This document shows, in pieces, positions 45,339 to 52,910 of a stretch of DNA of 64,000 nucleotides; position 1 is the stretch's first letter; each line of letters starts with the position of its first letter. The stretch spans positions 495,041-559,040 of the forward strand of contig NZ_JAJNCT010000010.1 in NCBI RefSeq assembly GCF_021026195.1, given 5' to 3'. The notes under the pieces were generated by a model. It saw nothing but the letters and a program-made list of their open reading frames with translations. It was not told the origin of the DNA and did not search any database. Made by a program: the position numbers and the translations under genes. The stretch comes from Comamonas koreensis (GTDB lineage Bacteria > Pseudomonadota > Gammaproteobacteria > Burkholderiales > Burkholderiaceae_C).

Positions 45339-46073
45339 TCAATCCTGGGCCATGCCAAAGAATCCAGCACCGGACCAGGGCGCCTCGCCTGCACCACTGC
45401 GCGGGCTCCGCACCCTGGCGGCAACAGGCGCTGGCAACTGTGCCAGGACCTTGGGAAAAGCTCTGCAATAGGCCGTTTGCACGCCGGCCATCTCCGCCAG
45501 CTGCCGGTAGCTGATCCAGGCGCCCTCGGGCACCGCGCAGGCCACCTGCTGGACCCTCTGCTGCCACTGGTCGCTGAGCGCAGGCGCTATCGCGCGGCAT
45601 ACCGCTATCTCTGCGCCACGGCGGATGGTTCCGCCTCGCAGCACGCGGGCAAGCATGCCTCGGTCTCGGCCGATCTTGGCAGCGATCCCCGGCGCCCTGC
45701 GCTCCAGCAGCCGGCAGGGTTCACAGACAAACGTGATCCAAAGCACCACGTCACTGCCAATCCGCAGCAGATCTCCAGAGGCAAGTCCCCGGGTCGAGAA
45801 GTCCACCCGCAGATTCTCTCGGAGCATGCCTTCAGGAAAATCCCAGCGCCGGTAGGCACCGTTGTCTGCGACCAGCAGCTGCCGGGGAGACAAAATGGAC
45901 GCATGGCGATCCTCTGCCAGACCATAGCCGCCGATGGCCTGGGCCTCTGCCACCGATCGCGGCTCAGGCGCCTTGCCGGCTCTGACGTACAGCGTTTGCA
46001 CGGAACCGATGGGTTGCCAGCGGTCGCTCAATGCCGCCAATGTGGGGAGTAGGGTGGAAGGGAAAGGAAACAT
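45339..46073 (-). CDS. MOSC-domain protein with MGMT-like C-terminal domain
   Basis: A 244-residue protein. Residues about 20-160 match a MOSC domain (sulfur carrier): VQTLYVRAGKAPEPRSVAEA, YGLAEDRHASILSPRQLLVAD, LRENLRVD and a Cys in FVCEPCRLLE. Residues about 165-240 resemble the DNA-binding domain of O6-alkylguanine transferases/ATL proteins (QQRVQQVACAVPEGAWISYRQLAEMAG, ending AQLPAP and SGAGEAPWSGAGFF), with no PCHR active-site Cys. So it is a fusion. Function unknown. Confidence 0.75.
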   Translation of the reverse strand: MFPFPSTLLPTLAALSDRWQPIGSVQTLYVRAGKAPEPRSVAEAQAIGGYGLAEDRHASILSPRQLLVADNGAYRRWDFPEGMLRENLRVDFSTRGLASGDLLRIGSDVVLWITFVCEPCRLLERRAPGIAAKIGRDRGMLARVLRGGTIRRGAEIAVCRAIAPALSDQWQQRVQQVACAVPEGAWISYRQLAEMAGVQTAYCRAFPKVLAQLPAPVAARVRSPRSGAGEAPWSGAGFFGMAQD

Positions 46074-46243
46074 GCTGTGAAATTTTGCACTTTCGCAGGA
46101 GTTTGCCCGGAGTCGCGACTTCTTACAGCCCGGGCAGCAAGCGGCGCGGCAGGGCGCCCCGCTCGCCGATCAGTGCAGCGGATGCAGTCCCCCGCCAGAT
46201 TGGCTGGGAGGCCCGGCAAGTCCTCTACAATAGGCCACTGCCC

Positions 46244-46318
46244 CTCTCCGTAGTTCAATGGATAGAACGAGTGCCTCCTAAGCGCTAGATACAGGTTCGA
46301 TTCCTGTCGGGGGGACCA
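46244..46318 (+). tRNA. tRNA-Arg (anticodon CCT)
   Basis: A full cloverleaf: acceptor CTCTCCG / CGGGGGG (two G-U pairs), D-stem GTTC/GAAC, anticodon stem AGTGC/GCGCT with loop CTCCTAA (anticodon CCT at 46277-46279), 4-base variable loop, T-stem ACAGG/CCTGT with loop TTCGATT, discriminator A and an encoded CCA at 46316-46318. It reads the AGG Arg codon. It borders the accessory region to its right. Confidence 0.97.
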
Positions 46319-46336
46319 TGATTCTGCAATGGAATC

Positions 46337-46359
46337 AATAGCATAAGCGCTATAAAAAC
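46337..46359. repeat. Interspersed AT-rich repeat (comamonad type)
   Basis: AATAGCATAAGCGCTATAAAAA shares the ATAGC...GCGCTAT core with the repeats at 4888 and 32061. It lies 20 bp after the tRNA. Confidence 0.4.
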
Positions 46360-46525
46360 ACAAACGGGACAAGATCGGGACAAAACCAGATTAATTAGAC
46401 CTATTTTGGCAGGTCGTTAGCTGGTTTTTTTCATAGGTGCGTACTGCATTCCGCTCCTCTTTTGCCTGTGGCGCCGACCAGTGTCCTCTTGTAGGTCTTC
46501 ATTGATCTTGCAAATTTTCTCACTA

Positions 46526-46560
46526 CATGCAAATTGAGAACCGACGCTCACACTCACTAC
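46526..46560 (+). repeat. 35-bp direct repeat, copy 1
   Basis: CATGCAAATTGAGAACCGAC followed by GCTCACACTCACTAC. Copy 2 at 48142-48176 differs at 4 of 35 positions. Together they bracket the WGR/propeller gene and a recombinase tail. Confidence 0.85.
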
Positions 46561-46835
46561 GCGCGCGGGTTGACCGGTCGACCCCTGCGGGTGTCGGTTC
46601 TCCGCGAGTTTTGAATTTTTATCACTGAAGTTTGAACTCGGAGCGACTTGAGCTCAGCCAGAGGAAGTGCTGGGGCGGCTTCCAGCCGGTAGCCGGCCTG
46701 TGAGGCTGCTGTTGCGTCTGGTCCATTCGAAGGTGGGATTGCGGCTAACGGCTATGGATTCAGCTGGTCAATGCAACACAATAACCGGGGACGGTATTTG
46801 TGCAAAATCGCCAAACGGTGCGTCCATGAAGACTC

Positions 46836-47963
46836 TTATTCGACCCGGTAGATCCCGACACAACCCAGATCAGTTCGAACGGCCAGCAAGCCGTCGTGCG
46901 TCCACGCAAGAGCGGCGGACTTGACAACTTGATCGATCCGCAACTCAGAGTGCTTGCGCATAGTCGACCATTCGTACACATGTGCTCGGTCATGGATGAA
47001 GAAAGCCAGACGGTCACGCGCGTTATCGACCGCAAACTCGCTATCACCCAGATCATTCAAATCCGGCCATCCTGTAGCTGGTTCGCCCGTGGCCAGATCG
47101 TAGGCCTTCAGGCCCCAGCGTCCGTATAGCTCCTTGACAATCAACTGCCGATTGTCGGGTGTGAACACGAGCTTGCTGACCATCTCGAAGCCACCGCTAA
47201 TAGTGAAGCGGATCGTACCGCTGGCAACATCATGGACTAAAATTCTCCCCGCCTGAGCGCAATGTGCCAGCATCGATCCGTCTGCAGATAGTGCGCCGGT
47301 GAGCTGTGGACTGTGGCCTGAGTAGAGCACCGGTTCGACCTTCAAGCGAAATTGATCCTTCTCGGTTGCCAGATCGCGCACGACGAGTTCTGGCTCTTCA
47401 TGCCACGCCGCTAACGTACCCTGGCTATCCAGAAAGCTCACAGGCATCCCATTCCGCCGCGTTAGTTCAACGACGCCGTTGGTAGCCGGGTCCCATGCCC
47501 GAATCTGATGGTCAGCGAGAAACAGCACTTTGTTCAGCGTCGGAACAGGTATCAGCTTCCACGCAAGGGTATTCGCGCCAACGAACGTCAGTCGTTCCGC
47601 GCTTCCATCCCGTGCGATTCGCCACAGCGCGTCTCCTTGGCCGGCATCTTCGAATTGATTGACCAGGAGGCCGCCGTCGAACTCTGCAATCGCCAGCGCG
47701 CCCGTGTATACGCGACCGAGATGTCGCAGCATGCAGGGTGAGCCGGCCATTGCATGGGGATCGGCAAGCACCATGCCCTTGCGAAGCCGCACACCTTCTT
47801 CCTTTTCAAGAATGCGACGCATGGCCGGCTCGTCCGCTTGTGGCTTGACAACCTCCTTCGTCTTACCCAAGCCACCTGAGGCGAGGATGACATTCAACCC
47901 ATCGATCCGTGTCCCCCACGTTTTCCCCGTCTCTGGATCATGAAATGTGCGAATGCGGTTCAT
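46836..47963 (-). CDS. WGR-like N-terminus plus beta-propeller protein
   Basis: A 375-residue protein. Residues 1-65 resemble a WGR-type domain (FHDPETGKTWGTRIDGLNV, then GGLGKTKEVV and EKEEGVRLRKGM, i.e. the W-G, G-x-x-G-K and K-x-x-K-G marks). The remainder is a series of repeats such as ALWRIARDGSAERLTFVG, LSADGSMLAHCAQAGRILVH and LVFTPDNRQLIVKELYG, suggesting a WD40-like propeller. No signal peptide or catalytic motif. The start at 47963 is supported by GAGGACG upstream. It lies within the direct-repeat pair; GC is near 55 percent, below the core genes. Confidence 0.75.
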   Translation of the reverse strand: MNRIRTFHDPETGKTWGTRIDGLNVILASGGLGKTKEVVKPQADEPAMRRILEKEEGVRLRKGMVLADPHAMAGSPCMLRHLGRVYTGALAIAEFDGGLLVNQFEDAGQGDALWRIARDGSAERLTFVGANTLAWKLIPVPTLNKVLFLADHQIRAWDPATNGVVELTRRNGMPVSFLDSQGTLAAWHEEPELVVRDLATEKDQFRLKVEPVLYSGHSPQLTGALSADGSMLAHCAQAGRILVHDVASGTIRFTISGGFEMVSKLVFTPDNRQLIVKELYGRWGLKAYDLATGEPATGWPDLNDLGDSEFAVDNARDRLAFFIHDRAHVYEWSTMRKHSELRIDQVVKSAALAWTHDGLLAVRTDLGCVGIYRVE

Positions 47964-48002
47964 TTTAGTAGGCGTCCTCTCGGAAAACGACAATAAAGCA
48001 CG

Positions 48003-48134
48003 CTAAGCGTGCGCAGAGGCTGGCACCCGGCGGTACAGCGTTGGAACCGATAAACCGAGTTTCTTGCCTACGTCCCGAGTCGACAGGCCCTTGGCCAGCA
48101 GCTTCTTTGCTGACTCAATCTTACGGTAGGCCAT
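48003..48134 (-). pseudogene. C-terminal tail of a serine recombinase (resolvase/invertase)
   Basis: A 43-residue open stretch: MAYRKIESAKKLLAKGLSTR, then DVGKKLGLSVPTLYRRVPAS. This is the DNA-binding helix-turn-helix that ends Tn3-type resolvases and Hin/Gin invertases; the catalytic Ser domain is missing. The break lies beside direct repeat copy 2, so the gene was probably cut by the event that made the repeats. Confidence 0.8.
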
Positions 48135-48539
48135 CTTAGTGCATGCAAATTTAGAACCGACGTTCACACTGTCTACACCAGCGAGCTGGCCAGTCTACCT
48201 TTACGGGCAGCTGGCCGGCTTAGCTGCGGGCCAGCAACAGAAGCCCGAAAGCCGTGACCCACGCTTGCCGTGTATCCATGCGCTTGCTCCGAAAGAAAAG
48301 CCAGCACTTGGCTGGCCATGGTATTCGTACCCCATCAGACAACCCTCATTGGCTGGGGTTGCTGTTCGCTTCTTCAAGCACTGGGAAGCTCTCAGTAGGA
48401 GATGCCGCACCCGCTCGGGTGCGGGCCGCGCTTGCTGCAGCAGAAAACCCAGCACATTTGTAAAAATTCAACAAACGAAGCTTACAACCTTTGTAAGGTT
48501 CAACAAATAAGATGCGGACTCAACTAATGGAGGAGAGAA
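48135..48539. other. Gap with short open frames only
   Basis: About 400 bases. It begins with direct repeat copy 2 and contains overlapping open frames (for example 48254-48463, beginning MTHACRVSMRLL) whose sequence recalls short phage/plasmid reading frames but is too weak to call. Near 48400 there is a hairpin-prone GC stretch (CCGCACCCGCTCGGGTGCGG). AT-rich direct CAACAAA copies precede the next gene. Confidence 0.45.
48142..48176 (+). repeat. 35-bp direct repeat, copy 2
   Basis: CATGCAAATTTAGAACCGAC followed by GTTCACACTGTCTAC, 31 of 35 identical to copy 1 at 46526 and in the same orientation. It begins 8 bp after the recombinase fragment. Confidence 0.85.
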
Positions 48540-48776
48540 ATGGCTATTTATATTGACGTTCGCCGGGTTCACAAAAGCAAAGCAGGCGCAGCTTTTTCTG
48601 CGAAGCACAAACCTGGCTCTACGGTCCCTTACTCGGGAATTTATCGATGCGCGAATTGCGAAAGTGAAATAGCAGCCAACGCTAACGACCCCTTCCCGCC
48701 CCAAAATCACGCTCAGCACCCAAAGCACGAAGGAAGTATTGAATGGATTCTCTTAGTCGCTTCGGAATACGACTAA
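48540..48776 (+). CDS. Small zinc-ribbon-like protein
   Basis: A 78-residue protein preceded by GGAGAG. SGIYRCANCESEIAANANDP is a C-x2-C zinc knuckle; DPFPPQNHAQHPKHEGSIEW gives two or three His that could complete the site. It resembles small bacterial proteins with a G-I-Y-R-C-x-x-C-G core followed by a P-P-Q-N-H motif, of unknown function. Confidence 0.7.
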   Translation: MAIYIDVRRVHKSKAGAAFSAKHKPGSTVPYSGIYRCANCESEIAANANDPFPPQNHAQHPKHEGSIEWILLVASEYD

Positions 48777-48812
48777 AGCAAAACTAAAGTAAAAAAGCTC
48801 GAAAATTGAATT

Positions 48813-49230
48813 GACCCCAAGAAGTTGGACAATTGGAAGCTAGGGACTGAAAGCCTGAATCGGGTACTGCACCGGACTCAGGCCCTTTAGTTTTAGCTTG
48901 ATGCGTTGGTGATTGTAGTAATGGATGTAGTCGTGAAGACCTTCTTGAAGCTGCGCCACACTGCAGAACTTGTTGAGGTGGAAGAATTCGGATTACAAGG
49001 TTCCGAAGAAGCCCATTGACTCTTTCTTCGAAGTCCAGCTTCGCCATGCACGCGGTACACCTCGACCTACCGGCGAAGCAAAAAAGGATCTATGTCATGT
49101 TCACGCGCAACTGTCTTGAACCCTCTATTGCCCTCAAGATAGTTCAGGACCGCAGCCCGCTTGGAATCTTCGTCACATCTTCCCATCAACCCTACCGAAA
49201 GCTAGATCGGTGTCCAACTTCTGGGGGTCA
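48813..49230 (-). mobile_element. Internally deleted IS3-family (IS150-like) element
   Basis: Imperfect terminal inverted repeats TGACCCCAAGAAGTTGGACA (48813) and, reading inward from 49230, TGACCCCCAGAAGTTGGACA. On the minus strand the right end encodes the OrfA N-terminus (DSKRAAVLNYLEGNRGFKTV, DIDPFLLRR, then TAG in place of Trp, then VEVYRVHGEAGLRRKS) and the left end the OrfB C-terminus (LHDYIHYYNHQRIKLKLKGL, SPVQY). About 1 kb is missing between them. At 418 bp it is a non-autonomous relic. No clear target duplication. Confidence 0.88.
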
Positions 49231-49316
49231 GTTCAGTGCCGTAGTGGTGCAGGGGAGGCATAGCTTTGCGGCTGAGGTATCAAGCATAATGGAAACTTAC
49301 TAAAAAGAGGGATTCA

Positions 49317-49838
49317 ATGATTCAGTTGAACTTCGAACTTCAAACGGAGGTTGACGAAGACGGATTCGTAGCACTGGTTTGTTCTGATGCGTATAGCGGA
49401 TTCATTGGTGAAGACTGGACACTGGATCAATTGATTCCGTGTTTCCTAAAAAATTTGAACACTGGCGCTCTCTTTGTTGCTCACCTCGGCCCAGAGCTAG
49501 CCAACGAGCCTCTGCGCATTTCGTCGACACGTTCTCCGATAACCGCCCTGAGAGAATCCGCCTCTCTCATCCAAGTTGGTCACGCTGGGATTCATGTCAC
49601 GGACTACACCCAGTTAACTATGTCAGCGCAGTTCGCCGACGAGCCACCAATAACAAGCAGCCATCTGACGCTGTCCATCCCATCTGGCATTTATCAAGTT
49701 ACCTTGAGGCAATTCGCCCTGAGCTACGAAGATGGCGTAGACCCAGTTGCGGAACTAATTTTTGAGCCGCTTGCGACTGGTGAAGTTGAACAGGGATTCG
49801 AAGCTATCCCTTGGTGGACACCAGGCCAAGAGCATTGA
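49317..49838 (+). CDS. Hypothetical soluble protein
   Basis: A 173-residue acidic protein preceded by AGAGGG. No family is recognised. It is predicted beta-rich (MIQLNFELQTEVDEDGFVAL; GIHVTDYTQLTMSAQFAD; IPSGIYQVTLRQFALSYEDG) and rich in Asp/Glu with no signal peptide. Its size, acidity and position among mobile debris would fit a toxin-immunity protein, but this is inference. GC is below that of the core genes. Confidence 0.6.
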   Translation: MIQLNFELQTEVDEDGFVALVCSDAYSGFIGEDWTLDQLIPCFLKNLNTGALFVAHLGPELANEPLRISSTRSPITALRESASLIQVGHAGIHVTDYTQLTMSAQFADEPPITSSHLTLSIPSGIYQVTLRQFALSYEDGVDPVAELIFEPLATGEVEQGFEAIPWWTPGQEH

Positions 49839-49956
49839 GCTGCGATAGACTGGATTTCTTATCGGCTATTTGCCCATACAGGCCTAGTTATTGTCCTCGC
49901 CGCTCCAATCGGCTTTCTGCTTAGCGCAGGCCCTAGAAACGAATCAACGACCGAAC

Positions 49957-50085
49957 ATGGCATGGAAGAACAAAAACATCTGGCAGGTGATCTTGAGCTG
50001 GCCAATCTACATCAAGGCTACTTTTGTGGCCCTGCTGCTGCTATGGGTGGGGCTGTTCTGTGCGCTTAGGATGGGGTGGTTATGA
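49957..50085 (+). CDS. Possible 42-residue membrane peptide
   Basis: MAWKNKNIWQVILSWPIYIK then a hydrophobic TFVALLLLWVGLFCALRMGW. The basic start and single helix look protein-like, but there is no clear Shine-Dalgarno and no family match. Low confidence. Confidence 0.3.
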   Translation: MAWKNKNIWQVILSWPIYIKATFVALLLLWVGLFCALRMGWL

Positions 50086-50312
50086 GGTCCACCCAACACT
50101 CTCCCAGTGCGTCGGCTAAGGGGCTGGGAAACGTTTACGGGGATCGCTCCAGCAGCCACCGCCAGTTAGCTTTTATGTAGTAACTGCTAACCCGTGAACA
50201 ATAAATGCCTCTCCGTGCCCTAATGGCGCCGGGGAGGCTAGCAAAATCACACGTCACAATACTTTGCCTTATTTACATTTCGTTGCGTGTTAATTTACCG
50301 AGTAGCAATCCT
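50086..50312. other. Gap without a supported gene
   Basis: About 230 bases, mixed GC, probably containing the promoter of the next gene. Nothing further recognised. Confidence 0.5.
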
Positions 50313-50774
50313 ATGCTTAAAAGACTGAGTCTTGTCACACTTTTGATCCTGTGCAGCTATGGATACACCTCAGCCTCCAGCGAAGAGAAAAATCCCAGCC
50401 TGCAGTTCGCAAATGCCATGATGATTTGCAATTCTCATGCGCTGTTTCAACACATGTACGCACAAGGCGGCGATCTACCAGGTGTTCCCAAAGCAGCAAA
50501 CTACAAAGACCTAGCCTATCAAGCAGCTGGAAAGATATACGTGAATGAACGCTTGGAGTCGAGAGGGATACGTGACCTTGCCATTCAGCAATTTGAAGCG
50601 GAGGTAAACAAGAAATCCTTCAACTCTCTTAACGAGAGCGAACAAGAGGATCACATAAATGCGACCTGGGCCACAATTATTAGACGCTGCAACGAGGTTG
50701 CAACAGCAGGCAAAGGCATAGATAAAATCAAGAAACAGCCTGCCCCCTCTTGGCAAAGCCCGAACACTCGTTGA
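50313..50774 (+). CDS. Exported hypothetical protein
   Basis: A 153-residue protein with a signal peptide (MLKRLSLVTLLILCSYGYTS, cleavage near residue 21). The mature part is helical and charged with two Cys (MMICNSHALF; IIRRCNEVAT) that could form a disulfide. No family recognised. The ATG at 50313 is chosen because it starts the signal peptide; the frame is open to 50205. A terminator-like hairpin follows at 50860. Confidence 0.65.
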   Translation: MLKRLSLVTLLILCSYGYTSASSEEKNPSLQFANAMMICNSHALFQHMYAQGGDLPGVPKAANYKDLAYQAAGKIYVNERLESRGIRDLAIQQFEAEVNKKSFNSLNESEQEDHINATWATIIRRCNEVATAGKGIDKIKKQPAPSWQSPNTR

Positions 50775-50859
50775 AAACACATCTTCAATATCAACGCGGC
50801 GTCATCAAACAATGTCATGGATCGGTGCGTAAATTTTACTCGGCACTCATGAAAAAATT

Positions 50860-50894
50860 GAGCCTCCGTAATTTTTAATTGCCGGAGGCTCTTT
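50860..50894 (+). terminator. Intrinsic terminator
   Basis: GAGCCTCCG and CGGAGGCTC form a 9-bp stem around a 14-nt AT-rich loop, followed by CTTTCT. It lies 86 bp after the exported hypothetical protein and probably ends its transcript. The T-run is short. Confidence 0.65.
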
Positions 50895-51111
50895 CTATTC
50901 TTGGCTGCACGGATTGGTGGTGCAAACCGCGGTTGAATTTTCCCATCTTCAACTTCGGCCCAGAAAATTAAGATTTCGACGTGTGGGCACAGGCTTGAGA
51001 GCAGAGATGCGATAGGTGATCAGCGTTAACGGCACATGTAGTCGCAACTTACGCCTACGCAAGGTTGAAGAGTCATCAAAGACATTGGTGATCCACCACC
51101 TTGACACTTCC

Positions 51112-52284
51112 ATGACCACTAACCCAGCCTCTGGCGTCAGCCTAACACCCAGCCGCTCCTATCGATGCATCTGCGGCAAGCCTGTGTTCCTTCGCAATTC
51201 TCAGTGTCTAAGCTGTGGTCGCTCACTGGGATACGACCCCATATCGAGGGCGGTGGTAGCGCTCGAGCCCGGCCTTACCTCAAGTGATTGGTCCATCGCA
51301 GACGATACGAGCGGCAGGATTGTGCATCGATGTGCCAATTTATTGTCCTCTTCGTCGTGCAACTGGCTTATCCCAGGCGGAACAGCCGAGCAGCGTCAGG
51401 TGCCGCGCAATCTGACACCTTCGTTATGCCTGTCCTGCAGTACGACGGGCACCATCCCCGACCTCTCCAAAGATGTGAATCGCAAACTGTATGGACGACT
51501 GGAACTGGCAAAGCGCCGACTGCTCTCCCAACTCCTCGCTCTGGCCTTACCCATCGAAACTCGGAAGGTAAGACCGAACGGACTGGTGTTCGATATGCTT
51601 GAGCAGCTTCCCGATGGACCTAAGGTCTTGACCGGCCATGACGAAGGCCGCATCACCCTGAATATTGCTGAAGCGGATGACGCCAAGCGGGAAAAAATAC
51701 GAGCCGAAATGCACGAGTCGTATCGAACATTACTCGGTCATTTTCGCCATGAGGTGGGCCACTACTACTGGGATCGCTTGGTGCTCGACACATCGTGGCA
51801 TTCACCCTATCGCGAGTTGTTCGGTGATGAATCCATCGACTACAGCGAATCCCTGAAGCGCCATTACAAGAATGGACCACCACCCGACTGGCCACTTCAC
51901 TTCATCTCGAGCTATGCGACCACCCATCCGTGGGAAGACTGGGCGGAAACCTGGGCCCATTACCTCCACATGGCCGATGCGGTAGATACAGCAGTTAGCT
52001 TCGGCATTGATGCCAACAACGTGGAAATCGAGAGCGAGCCTTACACCCTCGAAGATCTGTGGGATCCGGACCGCGAAGATGCGCAATTTTTCCTGTCTTT
52101 CCTAAATACGTGGGTCGTCCTGACCAATGCGCTGAATGAATTGACTCGCAGCATGGGCCAGCCCGATTTCTACCCTTTCGTACTGCCTCGAAAGGCAGTG
52201 GCGAAGCTGCAGTTCATACATGAAGTTATCCGGTCGGCTAGCCGACCGGTAGATGAAAAGAATGGCATCAGTTTCCAAGGCTAA
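51112..52284 (+). CDS. Zinc-ribbon-bearing putative metallopeptidase
   Basis: A 390-residue soluble protein. Residues about 15-40 form a zinc ribbon (CICGKPVFLRNSQCLSCG), a second Cys set lies near 70-120 (HRCANLLSSSSCNW, LCLSC), and HFRHEVGHYYWD (about 215-226) carries the zincin HExxH as HEVGH. The distal WEDWAETWAHYLHMADA provides the downstream Glu and His expected of the third ligand. It fits the putative zinc-binding metallopeptidase family. Substrate unknown. The start at 51112 is preferred to 51016. Confidence 0.82.
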   Translation: MTTNPASGVSLTPSRSYRCICGKPVFLRNSQCLSCGRSLGYDPISRAVVALEPGLTSSDWSIADDTSGRIVHRCANLLSSSSCNWLIPGGTAEQRQVPRNLTPSLCLSCSTTGTIPDLSKDVNRKLYGRLELAKRRLLSQLLALALPIETRKVRPNGLVFDMLEQLPDGPKVLTGHDEGRITLNIAEADDAKREKIRAEMHESYRTLLGHFRHEVGHYYWDRLVLDTSWHSPYRELFGDESIDYSESLKRHYKNGPPPDWPLHFISSYATTHPWEDWAETWAHYLHMADAVDTAVSFGIDANNVEIESEPYTLEDLWDPDREDAQFFLSFLNTWVVLTNALNELTRSMGQPDFYPFVLPRKAVAKLQFIHEVIRSASRPVDEKNGISFQG

Positions 52285-52448
52285 AGGGTGGCAGCCCCCA
52301 ACGTGGGGCGCCTAAAGCCAACTTCACTGACTCACGCTAACTCTTTCGTAAACCTTCCCCGTTTGCCCGGTGGTTCATTTCCCGCCATTTTATGGTTGGC
52401 CACGCCAGCAGTCGGAGTTATTCAGCTACTACACCAGAAGAGGATCAC
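52285..52448. other. Gap after the metallopeptidase
   Basis: About 165 bases with no gene I can support. It may carry a promoter for the next small frame. Confidence 0.45.
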
Positions 52449-52640
52449 ATGACTGAACCACACCCTCACATAGAGAGCCTAAACCTTCAGGACGAATGCA
52501 TGGACAAGCTGCACATCCCTTGTAACGCGAACTCTCCGGGACCGCATTTGGCTGTGTCAATGAGTGATATAGAGAGGAGCATCTCAGAGCGGGAGATGCT
52601 TTCACTGCATGAAATCGGCGGCCATCTGTACCGGCAATGA
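52449..52640 (+). CDS. Possible small acidic protein
   Basis: A 63-residue frame (MTEPHPHIESLNLQDECMDK, then HIPCNANSPGPH, ending GGHLYRQ) with GAGGAT 9 bases upstream. Composition is protein-like (Glu, Asp, Ser, His). No family recognised. Confidence 0.4.
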   Translation: MTEPHPHIESLNLQDECMDKLHIPCNANSPGPHLAVSMSDIERSISEREMLSLHEIGGHLYRQ

Positions 52641-52882
52641 ATGACGCGAAATATGAATGAAAGCTCCGCGTCCTAAACCGCCTGGAAACATAATCTGAAC
52701 ACCCTTTGCAAGCTTGTTCGCCGTCGTCCCCGTTCAGCCAGCGATCGATGTTCAGTTGAATGCCCCGCGCAGTGACTTCGGCCTGTCGTTGTCAAGGATC
52801 GCCGCCGAGGTTCGCAACCACCTCGAGGATCTTGCTGCATGCATTTCATCTGCCATCACGCGGCACATTCTCAAAAATGAAC
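52641..52882. other. Gap with no gene seen
   Basis: About 240 bases of moderately GC-rich sequence. Weak reading frames on both strands look like the remnant of a coding region, but none can be named. Confidence 0.4.
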
Positions 52883-52904
52883 AAAAAGCCCTCCGAAGAG
52901 GGCT
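52883..52904 (-). terminator. Terminator of the IPTL-CTERM protein gene
   Basis: Read on the minus strand: AGCCCTC, TTCG tetraloop, GAGGGCT, then TTTTTG. It is placed 7 bp after the stop of the gene at 52911. Confidence 0.9.
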
Positions 52905-52910
52905 ACCGGA

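Larger units (their letters stand above)
46319..46835. other. Non-coding stretch after the tRNA
   Basis: About 515 bases with no convincing gene. It holds a comamonad-type repeat (46337-46359), GGGACAAGATCGGGACAAAA at 46364-46383, the first 35-bp direct repeat (46526-46560) and an inverted GAGAACCGAC/GTCGGTTCTC pair (46536-46545, 46593-46602). An attachment-site scar is plausible, but no second copy of the tRNA 3' end is in the window. Confidence 0.55.

Noticed and set aside
46364..46383. GGGACA...GGGACAAAA as an integrase binding array
   Set aside because: Only two imperfect copies are present and no integrase is nearby; too weak to call an attachment site.
48139..48510. A 123-codon plus-strand frame beginning in direct repeat copy 2
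   Set aside because: No ribosome site; the sequence is random-looking and starts inside a repeat.
49957..50085. Toxin of a type I toxin-antitoxin pair for the 42-residue peptide
   Set aside because: The hydrophobic peptide fits in size, but I see no antisense RNA promoter or repeat structure around it.
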